A DNA stretch of 8,791 nt from positions 1-8,791 of the forward strand of contig JAAZUY010000022.1 of assembly GCA_018623895.1 (NCBI GenBank), read 5' to 3'. The DNA is from a bacterium (GTDB taxonomy: Bacteria; Bacillota_I; Bacilli_A; Acholeplasmatales; Acholeplasmataceae). Every line of letters begins with the position of its first letter. The stretch's first letter is position 1. Under the pieces are notes generated by a model. It had not been told where the DNA came from, did not search any database, and worked only from the letters and a program-made list of their open reading frames with translations. Of the stretch, positions 1 through 6,075 are shown piece after piece. The position numbers were made by a program, and so were the translations under genes.

Positions 1-54
1 ACTGCACAATAATTTGATATTCATATATATATAGAAAACATTAATTGTTTGATA

Positions 55-63
55 TGATATAAT
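55..63 (+). promoter_or_regulatory. candidate extended -10 promoter for zwf
   Basis: TGA-TATAAT at 55-63 is a perfect -10 hexamer (58-63) with the TG of an extended -10 element. The matching -35 region, 17 bp upstream at 35-40 (AAAACA), is poor, so the promoter would depend on the extended -10. Transcription would start near 70, leaving an untranslated leader of only about 12 bases that begins almost at the ribosome binding site. TATAAT-like words are common in DNA this AT-rich, so this is a moderate call. Confidence 0.42.
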
Positions 64-70
64 TTTAAAT

Positions 71-75
71 AGAGG
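71..75 (+). promoter_or_regulatory. ribosome binding site of zwf
   Basis: AGAGG lies 6 bases before the ATG at 82 and fixes that start. The rest of 1-81 is AT-rich with a short AT alternation at 23-32 and no visible gene. All three + frames reach a stop within the first 34 bases, so the tail of an upstream gene can be neither shown nor excluded. Confidence 0.6.
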
Positions 76-81
76 TAAAAC

Positions 82-1431
82 ATGTCAAAAGTGTTGGTGA
101 GTATATTCGGTTCAACTGGAGATTTAGCAGCTAGAAAAATCCTTCCATCTTTAGTTAATCTAAAGAATAATTTTGATTTGCAAATTATTGCAATCGGAAG
201 AAGAGAAATGAATACAAGTTCATATATAGATTTTATAATTGAAAAAAGCCAAGGTAAACTAAAAGTAAATGATTTAAATGGCTTTGTTAAATACTTAAAT
301 ATGAAATTTACAGATGAAAATGAATATGAAAAATTATATAATACACATCAAGGATATGCAGGTGTGACTAAAAGATTATACTATTTAGCTGTTGGTCCAG
401 ATTTTTTTGAAATAATCACAAAATCTTTATCAGATAATCAGTTAGTTGAAAAAAATAACATAAGAGATGTTATAGCCTTTGAAAAACCTTTTGGTGAAGA
501 CCTTGAATCTGCAAAAAGAATCAATAATTTCATTAGTCGTTTTCTAACTGAAAGACAAATTTTTAGAATTGATCATTATCTGGGAAAAGAAATGATTCAA
601 AATATTATGATGTTAAGATTTGCTAACAGGGTTATTGAGGATTCTTGGACTAAAGAAAGTATTAAAAACATAAAAATTTTTGTTAAGGAAAAAGAAGGTA
701 TTTTAAATAGATCAGGGTATTATGATCGTGCGGGTGCTTTAAGAGATATGATGCAATCACATGTCCTTCAGATCGCATCGCTTTTAACTATGGAACCCCC
801 AAAATCCTACTTATCTGACGATGTAAAGGATAAAAAAGTAAATGCATTAGTAAATTTAGAAATCGATCATAAAAGTACAATTTTAGCCCAATATGAAGGT
901 TACCTCAGTGAAAAAGGAATTCCGAAGAATTCTAAAACTGAAACGTTCGTTTTTCTAAAAGGTTTTGTCAAGACAAAAAAATTTAATGGAATTCCAATTT
1001 ACATGTTAACAGGAAAAAAAATCGATGATAAGTCAGCTTACATTGATGTAGAATTTAAAGAGACTGCAGAACAAAAAAAATGGCATTTGCCTCTTTCAAA
1101 AAATATATTGAGAATTTCAATTGCACCAGAAGACGGATTTTATATAACTTTAAACTCGAAAGTACCAGGATTAAGAGATCAAGTAAAATCTGTTAAACTT
1201 GGATATAAAATTGAATCAGATAATATTGGGAATTTATCAGAAGCGTATGAAAAATTATTTTCTGATATATTTGGTCATCACAGAACGTTATTTACAAGAT
1301 GGGACGAAATTAAAGCTTCATGGAATATTATTGAAAGTGTTCTTAAAGAGAATCATTACATTTATAAATACGATAATTTTGATGACGTAATCAGTATTAT
1401 AAAAGAACAAACAGGAGTTGATATGTCATGA
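82..1431 (+). CDS. zwf: glucose-6-phosphate 1-dehydrogenase (short, divergent)
   Basis: Oxidises glucose 6-phosphate to 6-phosphogluconolactone and yields NADPH (first step of the oxidative pentose phosphate pathway, cytosolic). The N-terminal Rossmann motif is GSTGDLAARK at residues 10-19. Further signatures are EKPFG (134-138), RIDHYLGKE (162-170) and RDMMQSH with the catalytic His at 227. K135, D164 and H227 line up with Leuconostoc K148, D177 and H240 at a constant offset of 13, so the 13-residue shortening lies in the coenzyme domain before K135. At 449 residues it is shorter than the usual 480-510. Oddities: the normally conserved R of the (L)RTGK motif is Leu309 (LTGKK), QNH is QSH, and GDxTLF reads GHHRTLF near the C-terminus. 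NADP use is inferred from the family. The start at 82 has a good ribosome site. The last four bases overlap the next gene (ATGA). Confidence 0.93.
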   Translation: MSKVLVSIFGSTGDLAARKILPSLVNLKNNFDLQIIAIGRREMNTSSYIDFIIEKSQGKLKVNDLNGFVKYLNMKFTDENEYEKLYNTHQGYAGVTKRLYYLAVGPDFFEIITKSLSDNQLVEKNNIRDVIAFEKPFGEDLESAKRINNFISRFLTERQIFRIDHYLGKEMIQNIMMLRFANRVIEDSWTKESIKNIKIFVKEKEGILNRSGYYDRAGALRDMMQSHVLQIASLLTMEPPKSYLSDDVKDKKVNALVNLEIDHKSTILAQYEGYLSEKGIPKNSKTETFVFLKGFVKTKKFNGIPIYMLTGKKIDDKSAYIDVEFKETAEQKKWHLPLSKNILRISIAPEDGFYITLNSKVPGLRDQVKSVKLGYKIESDNIGNLSEAYEKLFSDIFGHHRTLFTRWDEIKASWNIIESVLKENHYIYKYDNFDDVISIIKEQTGVDMS

Positions 1432-2045
1432 TGTATGATGTAACAATGAGAATAAATAATAATATGCAAGTGTATAAAAATAAAGAGGAAAAGAAGCCAA
1501 TTATTAAACATGATACAAAAAAACAGCCTCATTTTACTTCAGAGACCATATTAAAGTTTAACATGCATACGGGAACTCATTTAGATTTTCCGAAACATAT
1601 GATTGAAAATGGTCTTTTGTCAACAAATTTTAATCCAGGAACATTTGTTAACAGAAAAGTTAAAGTATTTGAATTGTCCCATTTAAATGAGAGGATTGAA
1701 GTGAAAGATATAGAAAAATTTAGTATTTTAAAAGATGACATTATTTTCTTTAAAACTAAGAATTCAGAATACGAATATTTTTTATCTGATTTTATTTATC
1801 TGTCATCAGATGCTGCAAAATTTTTGTCAGACAGGCAAATTTTTGCAGTTGGAATAGATGCCTTAGGAATAGAAAGAAAAGACCCAGATCACAAAACTCA
1901 TAAAATTTTGATGAGTAGTTCAATATGGATTATTGAAGGACTAAGATTAAAAGGGATTAAACAAAAAGAGTACAATTTAATTGCTACACCGTTATTAGTA
2001 GATAATTCTGATGCTCTTCCTTTAACAGTTTTACTTTATGATTAG
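1428..2045 (+). CDS. cyclase-family (kynurenine formamidase-like) metal-dependent hydrolase
   Basis: A 205-residue member of the PF04199 cyclase family, which hydrolyses amides, lactones or related bonds with a divalent metal. The hallmark HTGTHLDFPKH is at residues 47-57, giving candidate metal ligands H47, H51 and D53 and a catalytic His57. H158 and E170, twelve residues apart in the HKILMSS..IIEGL stretch, match the His160/Glu172 metal-ligand spacing of KynB. VGID is at 141-144. No signal peptide or membrane segment is visible, so it is probably cytosolic. The ATG at 1428 overlaps the zwf stop by four bases and has AGGAG at 1413-1417, indicating translational coupling. A second ATG at 1431 is a less well spaced alternative. 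The substrate is unknown. Kynurenine breakdown seems unlikely in such a genome, and the position after zwf makes a sugar-lactone substrate worth considering, but nothing in the sequence proves it. Confidence 0.85.
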   Translation: MMYDVTMRINNNMQVYKNKEEKKPIIKHDTKKQPHFTSETILKFNMHTGTHLDFPKHMIENGLLSTNFNPGTFVNRKVKVFELSHLNERIEVKDIEKFSILKDDIIFFKTKNSEYEYFLSDFIYLSSDAAKFLSDRQIFAVGIDALGIERKDPDHKTHKILMSSSIWIIEGLRLKGIKQKEYNLIATPLLVDNSDALPLTVLLYD

Positions 2046-2547
2046 GAAAGCTAAACTTAAAGATTTAGATGAAATCTTTAATGTAAGACTTGATGCTAAA
2101 GAGCGTATGAAAAACATTAATATTGATCAATGGCAAGATGAGGAGCCAACAAAAGAAAGATTTTTGAATGATATTATTCTTAAAAGGGCATACGTTATGA
2201 CAATTGAGAAAGAAATTGTCGGAATAATAACTATACAATTTGAACCAGAGAGTTCCTATTTTAAATATATTAACAATGAAGAAAAATATCTAACATGTCA
2301 CAGAATTGCAATTAAGAACGGATTTACTCAAAAAGGTTATGCGATAAAGTTACTAAAATTTGCTGAAGATTTAGCATTAAAAAGAAAGATAAAAAAAATT
2401 TATATTGATACTCATCCAAACAATTTACCAATGAAAAATTTAATAAAAAAAATGGGTTATAAGTATTTAAAATTAATCAATCTATCTTATTTGAGGTCTA
2501 AAAAAAGAGAATTGCATGTAAAATTCTTAAGTTTGACAATTGTTTAA
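2038..2547 (+). CDS. GNAT-family N-acetyltransferase
   Basis: A 169-residue GNAT protein that would transfer an acetyl group from acetyl-CoA to an unknown amine or protein N-terminus. The N-terminus MIRKAKLKDLDEIFNVR is the usual first strand and helix. IDQWQDEEP is a motif seen in many Firmicute GNAT proteins. The acetyl-CoA loop is at 88-106 (HRIAI..FTQKGYAIKLL), a slightly degenerate Q/RxxGxG/A with Thr97 in the first position. Motif B is HPNNLPMKNLIKKMGY at 126-141. The ATG at 2038 overlaps the end of the cyclase gene by 8 bases. No good SD sequence precedes it, so translation probably depends on coupling. The start is supported because the family N-terminal pattern begins right there. 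Its 3' end contains the -35 box of the next operon. Nothing ties it functionally to its neighbours. Confidence 0.82.
   Translation: MIRKAKLKDLDEIFNVRLDAKERMKNINIDQWQDEEPTKERFLNDIILKRAYVMTIEKEIVGIITIQFEPESSYFKYINNEEKYLTCHRIAIKNGFTQKGYAIKLLKFAEDLALKRKIKKIYIDTHPNNLPMKNLIKKMGYKYLKLINLSYLRSKKRELHVKFLSLTIV
2532..2547 (+). promoter_or_regulatory. imperfect palindrome over the -35 box, candidate operator
   Basis: The 8-bp palindrome ACAATTGT (2536-2543) is flanked by TT at 2532-2533 and AA at 2546-2547, so 6 of 8 pairs match in a 16-bp dyad. It covers the -35 hexamer, where a repressor would block RNA polymerase. The left side, AGTTTGAC at 2530-2537, resembles half of the FabT (MarR-type) site I remember from streptococci, but the right half does not match. 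No regulator gene is in the window. Confidence 0.3.
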
Positions 2548-2560
2548 AATGTGTTAAAAT
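2533..2560 (+). promoter_or_regulatory. sigma-A type promoter of the acc-fab operon
   Basis: TTGACA at 2533-2538 is a perfect -35 box. A 16-bp spacer follows, then TAAAAT at 2555-2560 (5 of 6 matches), preceded by TGt, so it also has the extended -10 element. Transcription would start near 2567, giving a leader of about 38 bases before accB. The -35 box lies inside the last codons of the acetyltransferase gene. This is the best promoter in the window and marks the start of the fatty-acid operon. No terminator is seen upstream, so readthrough from zwf is also possible. Confidence 0.7.
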
Positions 2561-2567
2561 GTTTACG

Positions 2568-2584
2568 ATAAATTCTTAATTTAT
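2568..2584. repeat. perfect 7-bp inverted repeat in the accB leader
   Basis: ATAAATT (2568-2574) and AATTTAT (2578-2584) are perfect inverted copies around CTT. The element begins at the predicted transcription start and ends 8 bases before the accB ribosome site. It could be an operator for a dimeric repressor. As RNA it would be a weak all-AU stem. There is no T tract after it, so it is not a convincing terminator. Confidence 0.35.
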
Positions 2585-2592
2585 TAAAAAGC

Positions 2593-2599
2593 AAGGAAA
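2593..2599 (+). promoter_or_regulatory. ribosome binding site of accB
   Basis: AAGGAAA, with core AAGGA at 2593-2597, sits 7 bases before the ATG at 2605. It fixes the start of the first gene of the fatty-acid operon. Confidence 0.65.
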
Positions 2600-2604
2600 T
2601 AATT

Positions 2605-3033
2605 ATGAAAATCAATGAGATACAAAAAATCATCAAAGATTTTGAAGAATCATCTTTGACAGAGTTATCATTAGAATTCGAAGATACCAAAATACAATTA
2701 TCAAAAAATGTTTCATCCACAATTAAAATGCCAGTTGGACAAAATGTCGAAAGCAATGCAGAATCACCGATAAAAGAAGAAGTTTCAGAGACAAATCTAA
2801 AGAATTGTGTACGTTCTCCATTGGTTGGAACATTTTATGCTGCGAGTTCACCAAAATCAAAACCCTATGTTGAAAAAGGCAAGCAAGTAAAAAAAGGTGA
2901 CGTTCTCTGCTTAGTAGAAGCAATGAAAATTATGAATGAAATTGTCGCTCCAAAAGATGGAGTTATAACAAAAATTTATGCATTAAATGGTCAGGTTGTT
3001 GGAATAGAAGAACCATTATTTGATTTGGAGTAA
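2605..3033 (+). CDS. accB: biotin carboxyl carrier protein of acetyl-CoA carboxylase
   Basis: Carries biotin between the biotin carboxylase (AccC) and carboxyltransferase (AccA/AccD) sites of acetyl-CoA carboxylase. It is 142 residues long, close to the family norm of about 150. The N-terminal helix (about 1-35, MKINEIQKIIKDFEESSLTE) is typical of AccB. It is followed by a polar linker (about 36-67) rich in Ser, Asn, Glu and Lys rather than the Ala/Pro of many homologues. The biotinyl domain covers about 68-142. SPLVGTFYAASSP is the protruding thumb loop that separates AccB from other biotinyl domains. EAMKIMNE places the biotinylated lysine at K108. It is the first gene of the operon, with its own promoter and a good ribosome site. 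The accC start lies 5 bases after its stop. Confidence 0.96.
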   Translation: MKINEIQKIIKDFEESSLTELSLEFEDTKIQLSKNVSSTIKMPVGQNVESNAESPIKEEVSETNLKNCVRSPLVGTFYAASSPKSKPYVEKGKQVKKGDVLCLVEAMKIMNEIVAPKDGVITKIYALNGQVVGIEEPLFDLE

Positions 3034-3038
3034 GACCT

Positions 3039-4397
3039 ATGAAAAAAGTGTTAATCGCTAACAGGGGTGAAATAGCGGTTCGAATTATTAGATCATGTCA
3101 AGAACTTGGTCTTAAAACCGTTGCTGTATATGCTAAATCAGATTTTGATTCTTTACATGTCAAATTAGCTGACGAAAGTGTTTGCGTAGGGGGCAATGCT
3201 TCCACTGAGTCTTACTTAAATAAAAATAACGTTCTTTCAGCTGCCATAGCTTCAGGGTGTGATTATCTTCATCCAGGTTATGGTTTTTTATCTGAAAATG
3301 CTGATTTTGCATCTAGAGTTGAAGATTGTGCAATAACTTGGGTAGGGCCGAAGTCTGAAACTATTGAAATGATGGGAGATAAAGCTCAAGCACGAAAAGT
3401 TGCAAAAGAATCTGGAGTCCCTATCATTGAAGGTAGTGATGGAGATGTTCAATCATTAGAAGATGCTATCTATTGGGCTTCAAAAATTGGATATCCAATT
3501 ATGATTAAGGCTGTATCAGGTGGTGGTGGAAGAGGAATGCGCATATGTAAAAACGAAAAGGATTTGAAACGCGCATTCGAGCAAACACAATTAGAGGCTT
3601 CCACATCTTTTGGAGATGAAAGATTATATATGGAGAGATTTATTGATTCTCCAAGACATATTGAAATTCAAGTAATTGCTGACAATCAAGGAAATGTTGT
3701 CTCTCTTTATGAAAGAGATTGTTCACTACAAAGAAGACATCAAAAAATGGTTGAAGAGGGTCCATCAGCAATTTTATCTGATTCAACAAGAAAAAAATTG
3801 AATCTAGCCGCAAAAAAACTTACTAAAGCAATAAAATATGTTAATGCCGGAACATTAGAATTTTTAGTGGATAAAAATGAGAATTTTTATTTTATTGAAA
3901 TGAATACTCGAATACAGGTTGAACACCCTGTTACAGAATTGATTACGGGAGTTGATTTAATAAAAACTCAGATGTTAGTCGCAATGGGTAAGAGCTTACC
4001 ATTTAAGTCAAATCAAATCAAAATTAAGGGTCATGCAATTGAATGTAGAATTTTGGCTGAAAATCCAAAGTTAGATTTTAGACCTTCACCTGGAAAAATT
4101 TCTAACCTTCAATTACCTGGAGGATATGGTGTAAGAGTTGATACCCATATATATAATGGATATGAAATCCCTCCTTTTTTTGATTCAATGATTGCAAAAC
4201 TAATAGTGCATGCAGATTCACGTAATGAGGCAATAAGAAAAATGCAATTAGCTTTAAAAGAATTTGCAATTGAGGGTATTGAAACAAATGTAGAATATCT
4301 TTACGTTTTGATGCACAATAAAGAGTTTATTGATGGGGTTTATGATACAAGTTTCTTTGAACGTTTTCAATTTTTAATTACTGGTGATAAATCATGA
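3039..4397 (+). CDS. accC: biotin carboxylase subunit of acetyl-CoA carboxylase
   Basis: Carboxylates the biotin of AccB using ATP and bicarbonate. At 452 residues it matches the family (about 450). The order is the N-terminal biotin carboxylase domain (KVLIANRGEIAVRIIRSC at 3-20), an ATP-grasp domain with the glycine-rich loop SGGGGRGM (160-167), ERDCSLQRRHQK, EMNTRIQVEHPVTE from E287, and the C-terminal domain with CRILAENP and R337. ATP and metal ligands E287, N289 and R291, and R337, sit one position before Escherichia coli E288, N290, R292 and R338, so the active site is complete. GGAG at 3027-3030 is 8 bases before the ATG. Its TGA overlaps the accD start as ATGA, so the two are translationally coupled. 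Confidence 0.97.
   Translation: MKKVLIANRGEIAVRIIRSCQELGLKTVAVYAKSDFDSLHVKLADESVCVGGNASTESYLNKNNVLSAAIASGCDYLHPGYGFLSENADFASRVEDCAITWVGPKSETIEMMGDKAQARKVAKESGVPIIEGSDGDVQSLEDAIYWASKIGYPIMIKAVSGGGGRGMRICKNEKDLKRAFEQTQLEASTSFGDERLYMERFIDSPRHIEIQVIADNQGNVVSLYERDCSLQRRHQKMVEEGPSAILSDSTRKKLNLAAKKLTKAIKYVNAGTLEFLVDKNENFYFIEMNTRIQVEHPVTELITGVDLIKTQMLVAMGKSLPFKSNQIKIKGHAIECRILAENPKLDFRPSPGKISNLQLPGGYGVRVDTHIYNGYEIPPFFDSMIAKLIVHADSRNEAIRKMQLALKEFAIEGIETNVEYLYVLMHNKEFIDGVYDTSFFERFQFLITGDKS
4383..4388 (+). promoter_or_regulatory. GGTGAT-type ribosome site of accD
   Basis: GGTGAT at 4383-4388 pairs with the 5' part of the anti-SD sequence (complement of GGAGGTGATC) and lies 5 bases before the accD ATG at 4394. 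It is inside the last codons of accC, where it encodes part of the terminal Gly-Asp-Lys-Ser. This supports the start at 4394. Confidence 0.55.
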
Positions 4398-5263
4398 ATT
4401 TTTTAGACAAACATAAGGAAAACTTAAAGGCTTTTTCAAAACAAACTGAGAAATCAAAAATGGTCACACCTGTCGATATTCCCGACGGTGTTTTTGTTAA
4501 ATGTGATAGATGTGAAGCGTCTCTTTATGAAAAAGTTATGAAAAAAAATAATTATGTATGCCCCGTATGTCAAAATCACTTTAGAATTGACGTTAATACA
4601 AGGTTAAAAATGATAGTTGATGATGAATCATTTAAAGAACTAGACTCTTCATTAATGTCAACTAATCCTTTAAGTATGCCAGGGTATGAAATGAAAATTC
4701 TTTCCGCAGTAAACAAAACTAAAAGAAAAAATGCATTTATATCTGGCGCTGCAAAAATCGCAGGAATCGAAGTTGCTATAGGAGTTTTAGATAGTTATTT
4801 TATGATGGGTTCTATGGGGAGTGTTGTGGGTGAAAAAGTTACAAGATTAATTGAATTTTCAATCAAGGAATCATTACCGCTTATCATTTTTTCAGCATCA
4901 GGTGGAGCAAGAATGCAGGAAGGTATTTTTTCTTTAATGCAAATGGCAAAAACAACAGCTGCATTAAATAGATTAGACGATTCCAAAGGGTTATTTATCA
5001 GTGTTTTGACACATCCTACAACTGGAGGTGTAGCTGCAAGTTTTGCTTCTCTTGGAGACATAAACATTGCTGAAAAATCATCATTAATTGGTTTTGCTGG
5101 ACCTAGAGTTATAAAACAGACAATTCGTGAAGAGTTACCAAAGGGTTTTCAAACTGCTGAGTTTCAAGAAAATCATGGACAAGTCGATATAGTTGTACAT
5201 AGGCAAGATTTAAAGAAAACTCTCTATAATATTTTAAAACTTCATGTAGGTGATAGATCATGA
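4394..5263 (+). CDS. accD: acetyl-CoA carboxylase carboxyltransferase beta subunit
   Basis: Forms the carboxyltransferase with AccA, moving carboxyl from biotin to acetyl-CoA to give malonyl-CoA. It has 289 residues, as in Firmicute AccD. An N-terminal zinc ribbon has all four cysteines, C37xxC40 and C56xxC59. The crotonase-like carboxyltransferase core follows, with SASGGARMQEG, TGGVAASFASLGD and AGPRVIKQTIREELPKGFQ, all family hallmarks. The start at 4394 overlaps the accC stop by four bases and has GGTGAT upstream. The stop overlaps accA in the same way. The zinc ribbon is kept even though some reduced genomes lose it. An A8 run at 4541-4548 lies between the cysteine pairs. Confidence 0.96.
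   Translation: MNFLDKHKENLKAFSKQTEKSKMVTPVDIPDGVFVKCDRCEASLYEKVMKKNNYVCPVCQNHFRIDVNTRLKMIVDDESFKELDSSLMSTNPLSMPGYEMKILSAVNKTKRKNAFISGAAKIAGIEVAIGVLDSYFMMGSMGSVVGEKVTRLIEFSIKESLPLIIFSASGGARMQEGIFSLMQMAKTTAALNRLDDSKGLFISVLTHPTTGGVAASFASLGDINIAEKSSLIGFAGPRVIKQTIREELPKGFQTAEFQENHGQVDIVVHRQDLKKTLYNILKLHVGDRS
5248..5254 (+). promoter_or_regulatory. AGGTGAT ribosome site of accA
   Basis: AGGTGAT at 5248-5254 is 5 bases before the ATG at 5260. The 15-base stretch from GGTGAT through the ATGA overlap differs at one position from the accC/accD junction, so both subunit junctions carry the same coupling module. Confidence 0.6.
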
Positions 5264-6075
5264 GTGCTTATGAAAAAGTAAAATTAGCAAGACATCCAAA
5301 GAGGCCGACATCAAAACAAGTAATAAAAAAACTTTTTCCAGATTTTATTGAATTAAAAGGAGACCGACAATTTAAAGACGATCCTTCGATAGTAGGTGGA
5401 ATCGGGTCTATTGAAGGTATACCCGTTACAGTAATTGGTCAAGAAAAAGGTGTTAATACGGAAGATAAAATTTATCATAACTTTGGAATGCCACACCCTG
5501 AAGGATATCGAAAAGCTATAAGATTAATGTTGCAAGCTGAAAAATTTCAAAGACCTATAATATCATTTATAGATACTCCAGGTGCTTATCCTGGTTTAGG
5601 TGCAGAGGCTCGTGGTCAAGCTCAAGCAATAGCAAATAATTTAAAAGTTATGATGGGTTTAAAAACAACAATTATAGTTGTGGTACTATCTGAAGGTGGA
5701 AGTGGAGGAGCATTAGCAATTGGTGTGGGTGATTTGATTATGATGTTCGAAAATTCTGTTTATGCCATTTTATCCCCTGAAGGCTTTGCTTCAATACTAT
5801 ACAAAGATAGTAAAAGAGCAAAAGAGGCAGCAGAGATAATGAAAATTACAGCAAAAGATCTCAAGGAGTTAGGGATAATTGATGAAATAATTAAAGAGGG
5901 TCAAGGATTGCATATAGATCCAGAGATTGGAATTTCTCAGTTAAAAATGTCTTTAATTGATGCCTTAAAGAGATTATCAAGAAAACCCATTAGAAGAAAA
6001 TTAATTTCTAGATATCAAAAATTTAGACAAATTGGGTTGTATGTTGAAGGAGAAGAAGATGAATCTACCAATTAA
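5260..6075 (+). CDS. accA: acetyl-CoA carboxylase carboxyltransferase alpha subunit
   Basis: Partner of AccD in the carboxyltransferase. At 271 residues it is shorter than the E. coli protein (319). It lacks the long N-terminal helical extension and begins right before LARHPKRPTS, like the short AccA of many Firmicutes. The core shows FIELKGDR, NFGMPHPEGYRKA, IDTPGAYPG (GAYPG at 108-112) and EGGSGGALAIG (GSGG at 147-150), which form the oxyanion and biotin-binding region. The C-terminus ends in an acidic tail, EGEEDESTN, encoded by the purine-rich ribosome site of fabH that lies inside this gene. Its end overlaps the fabH start by 17 bases. Equal output of AccD and AccA is favoured by their ATGA overlap. 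Confidence 0.96.
   Translation: MSAYEKVKLARHPKRPTSKQVIKKLFPDFIELKGDRQFKDDPSIVGGIGSIEGIPVTVIGQEKGVNTEDKIYHNFGMPHPEGYRKAIRLMLQAEKFQRPIISFIDTPGAYPGLGAEARGQAQAIANNLKVMMGLKTTIIVVVLSEGGSGGALAIGVGDLIMMFENSVYAILSPEGFASILYKDSKRAKEAAEIMKITAKDLKELGIIDEIIKEGQGLHIDPEIGISQLKMSLIDALKRLSRKPIRRKLISRYQKFRQIGLYVEGEEDESTN
6047..6052 (+). promoter_or_regulatory. ribosome site that decides the fabH start
   Basis: AAGGAG at 6047-6052 sits 6 bases before the ATG at 6059. It rules out the upstream in-frame TTG at 6032, which would add nine residues (MGCMLKEKK) with no counterpart in FabH proteins. Confidence 0.75.

Noticed and set aside
23..32. AT alternation and the repeated TTTGATAT (13-20, 48-55) as an origin or regulatory array
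   Set aside because: Two 8-base copies in AT-rich DNA are too weak. No DnaA-box cluster or other supporting element is present.
1199..1390. Small + strand frame inside zwf
   Set aside because: It lies out of frame within conserved Zwf sequence and has no domain or clear ribosome site.
1429..1431. TGA read as tryptophan (code 4)
   Set aside because: Reading through TGA would fuse or extend five proteins past their normal family ends. Tryptophan is encoded by TGG at conserved positions such as DEW in FabH.
1428..2045. Dedicated kynurenine formamidase (kynB)
   Set aside because: Family motifs fit, but no tryptophan catabolism gene is nearby and the family has many substrates, so no gene symbol is given.
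2548..2604. Terminator between the acetyltransferase gene and accB
   Set aside because: The only stem (2568-2584) is all AT in its arms and is not followed by a T tract.
2544..2923. Minus-strand reading frames opposite accB
   Set aside because: They are antisense to a well-conserved gene, show no recognisable domain, and fit shadow frames. The same holds for minus-strand frames opposite accC, accD, fabH and fabD.
6032..6058. Longer FabH starting from TTG at 6032
   Set aside because: The added MGCMLKEKK has no family counterpart, and a strong AAGGAG sits correctly before the ATG at 6059.
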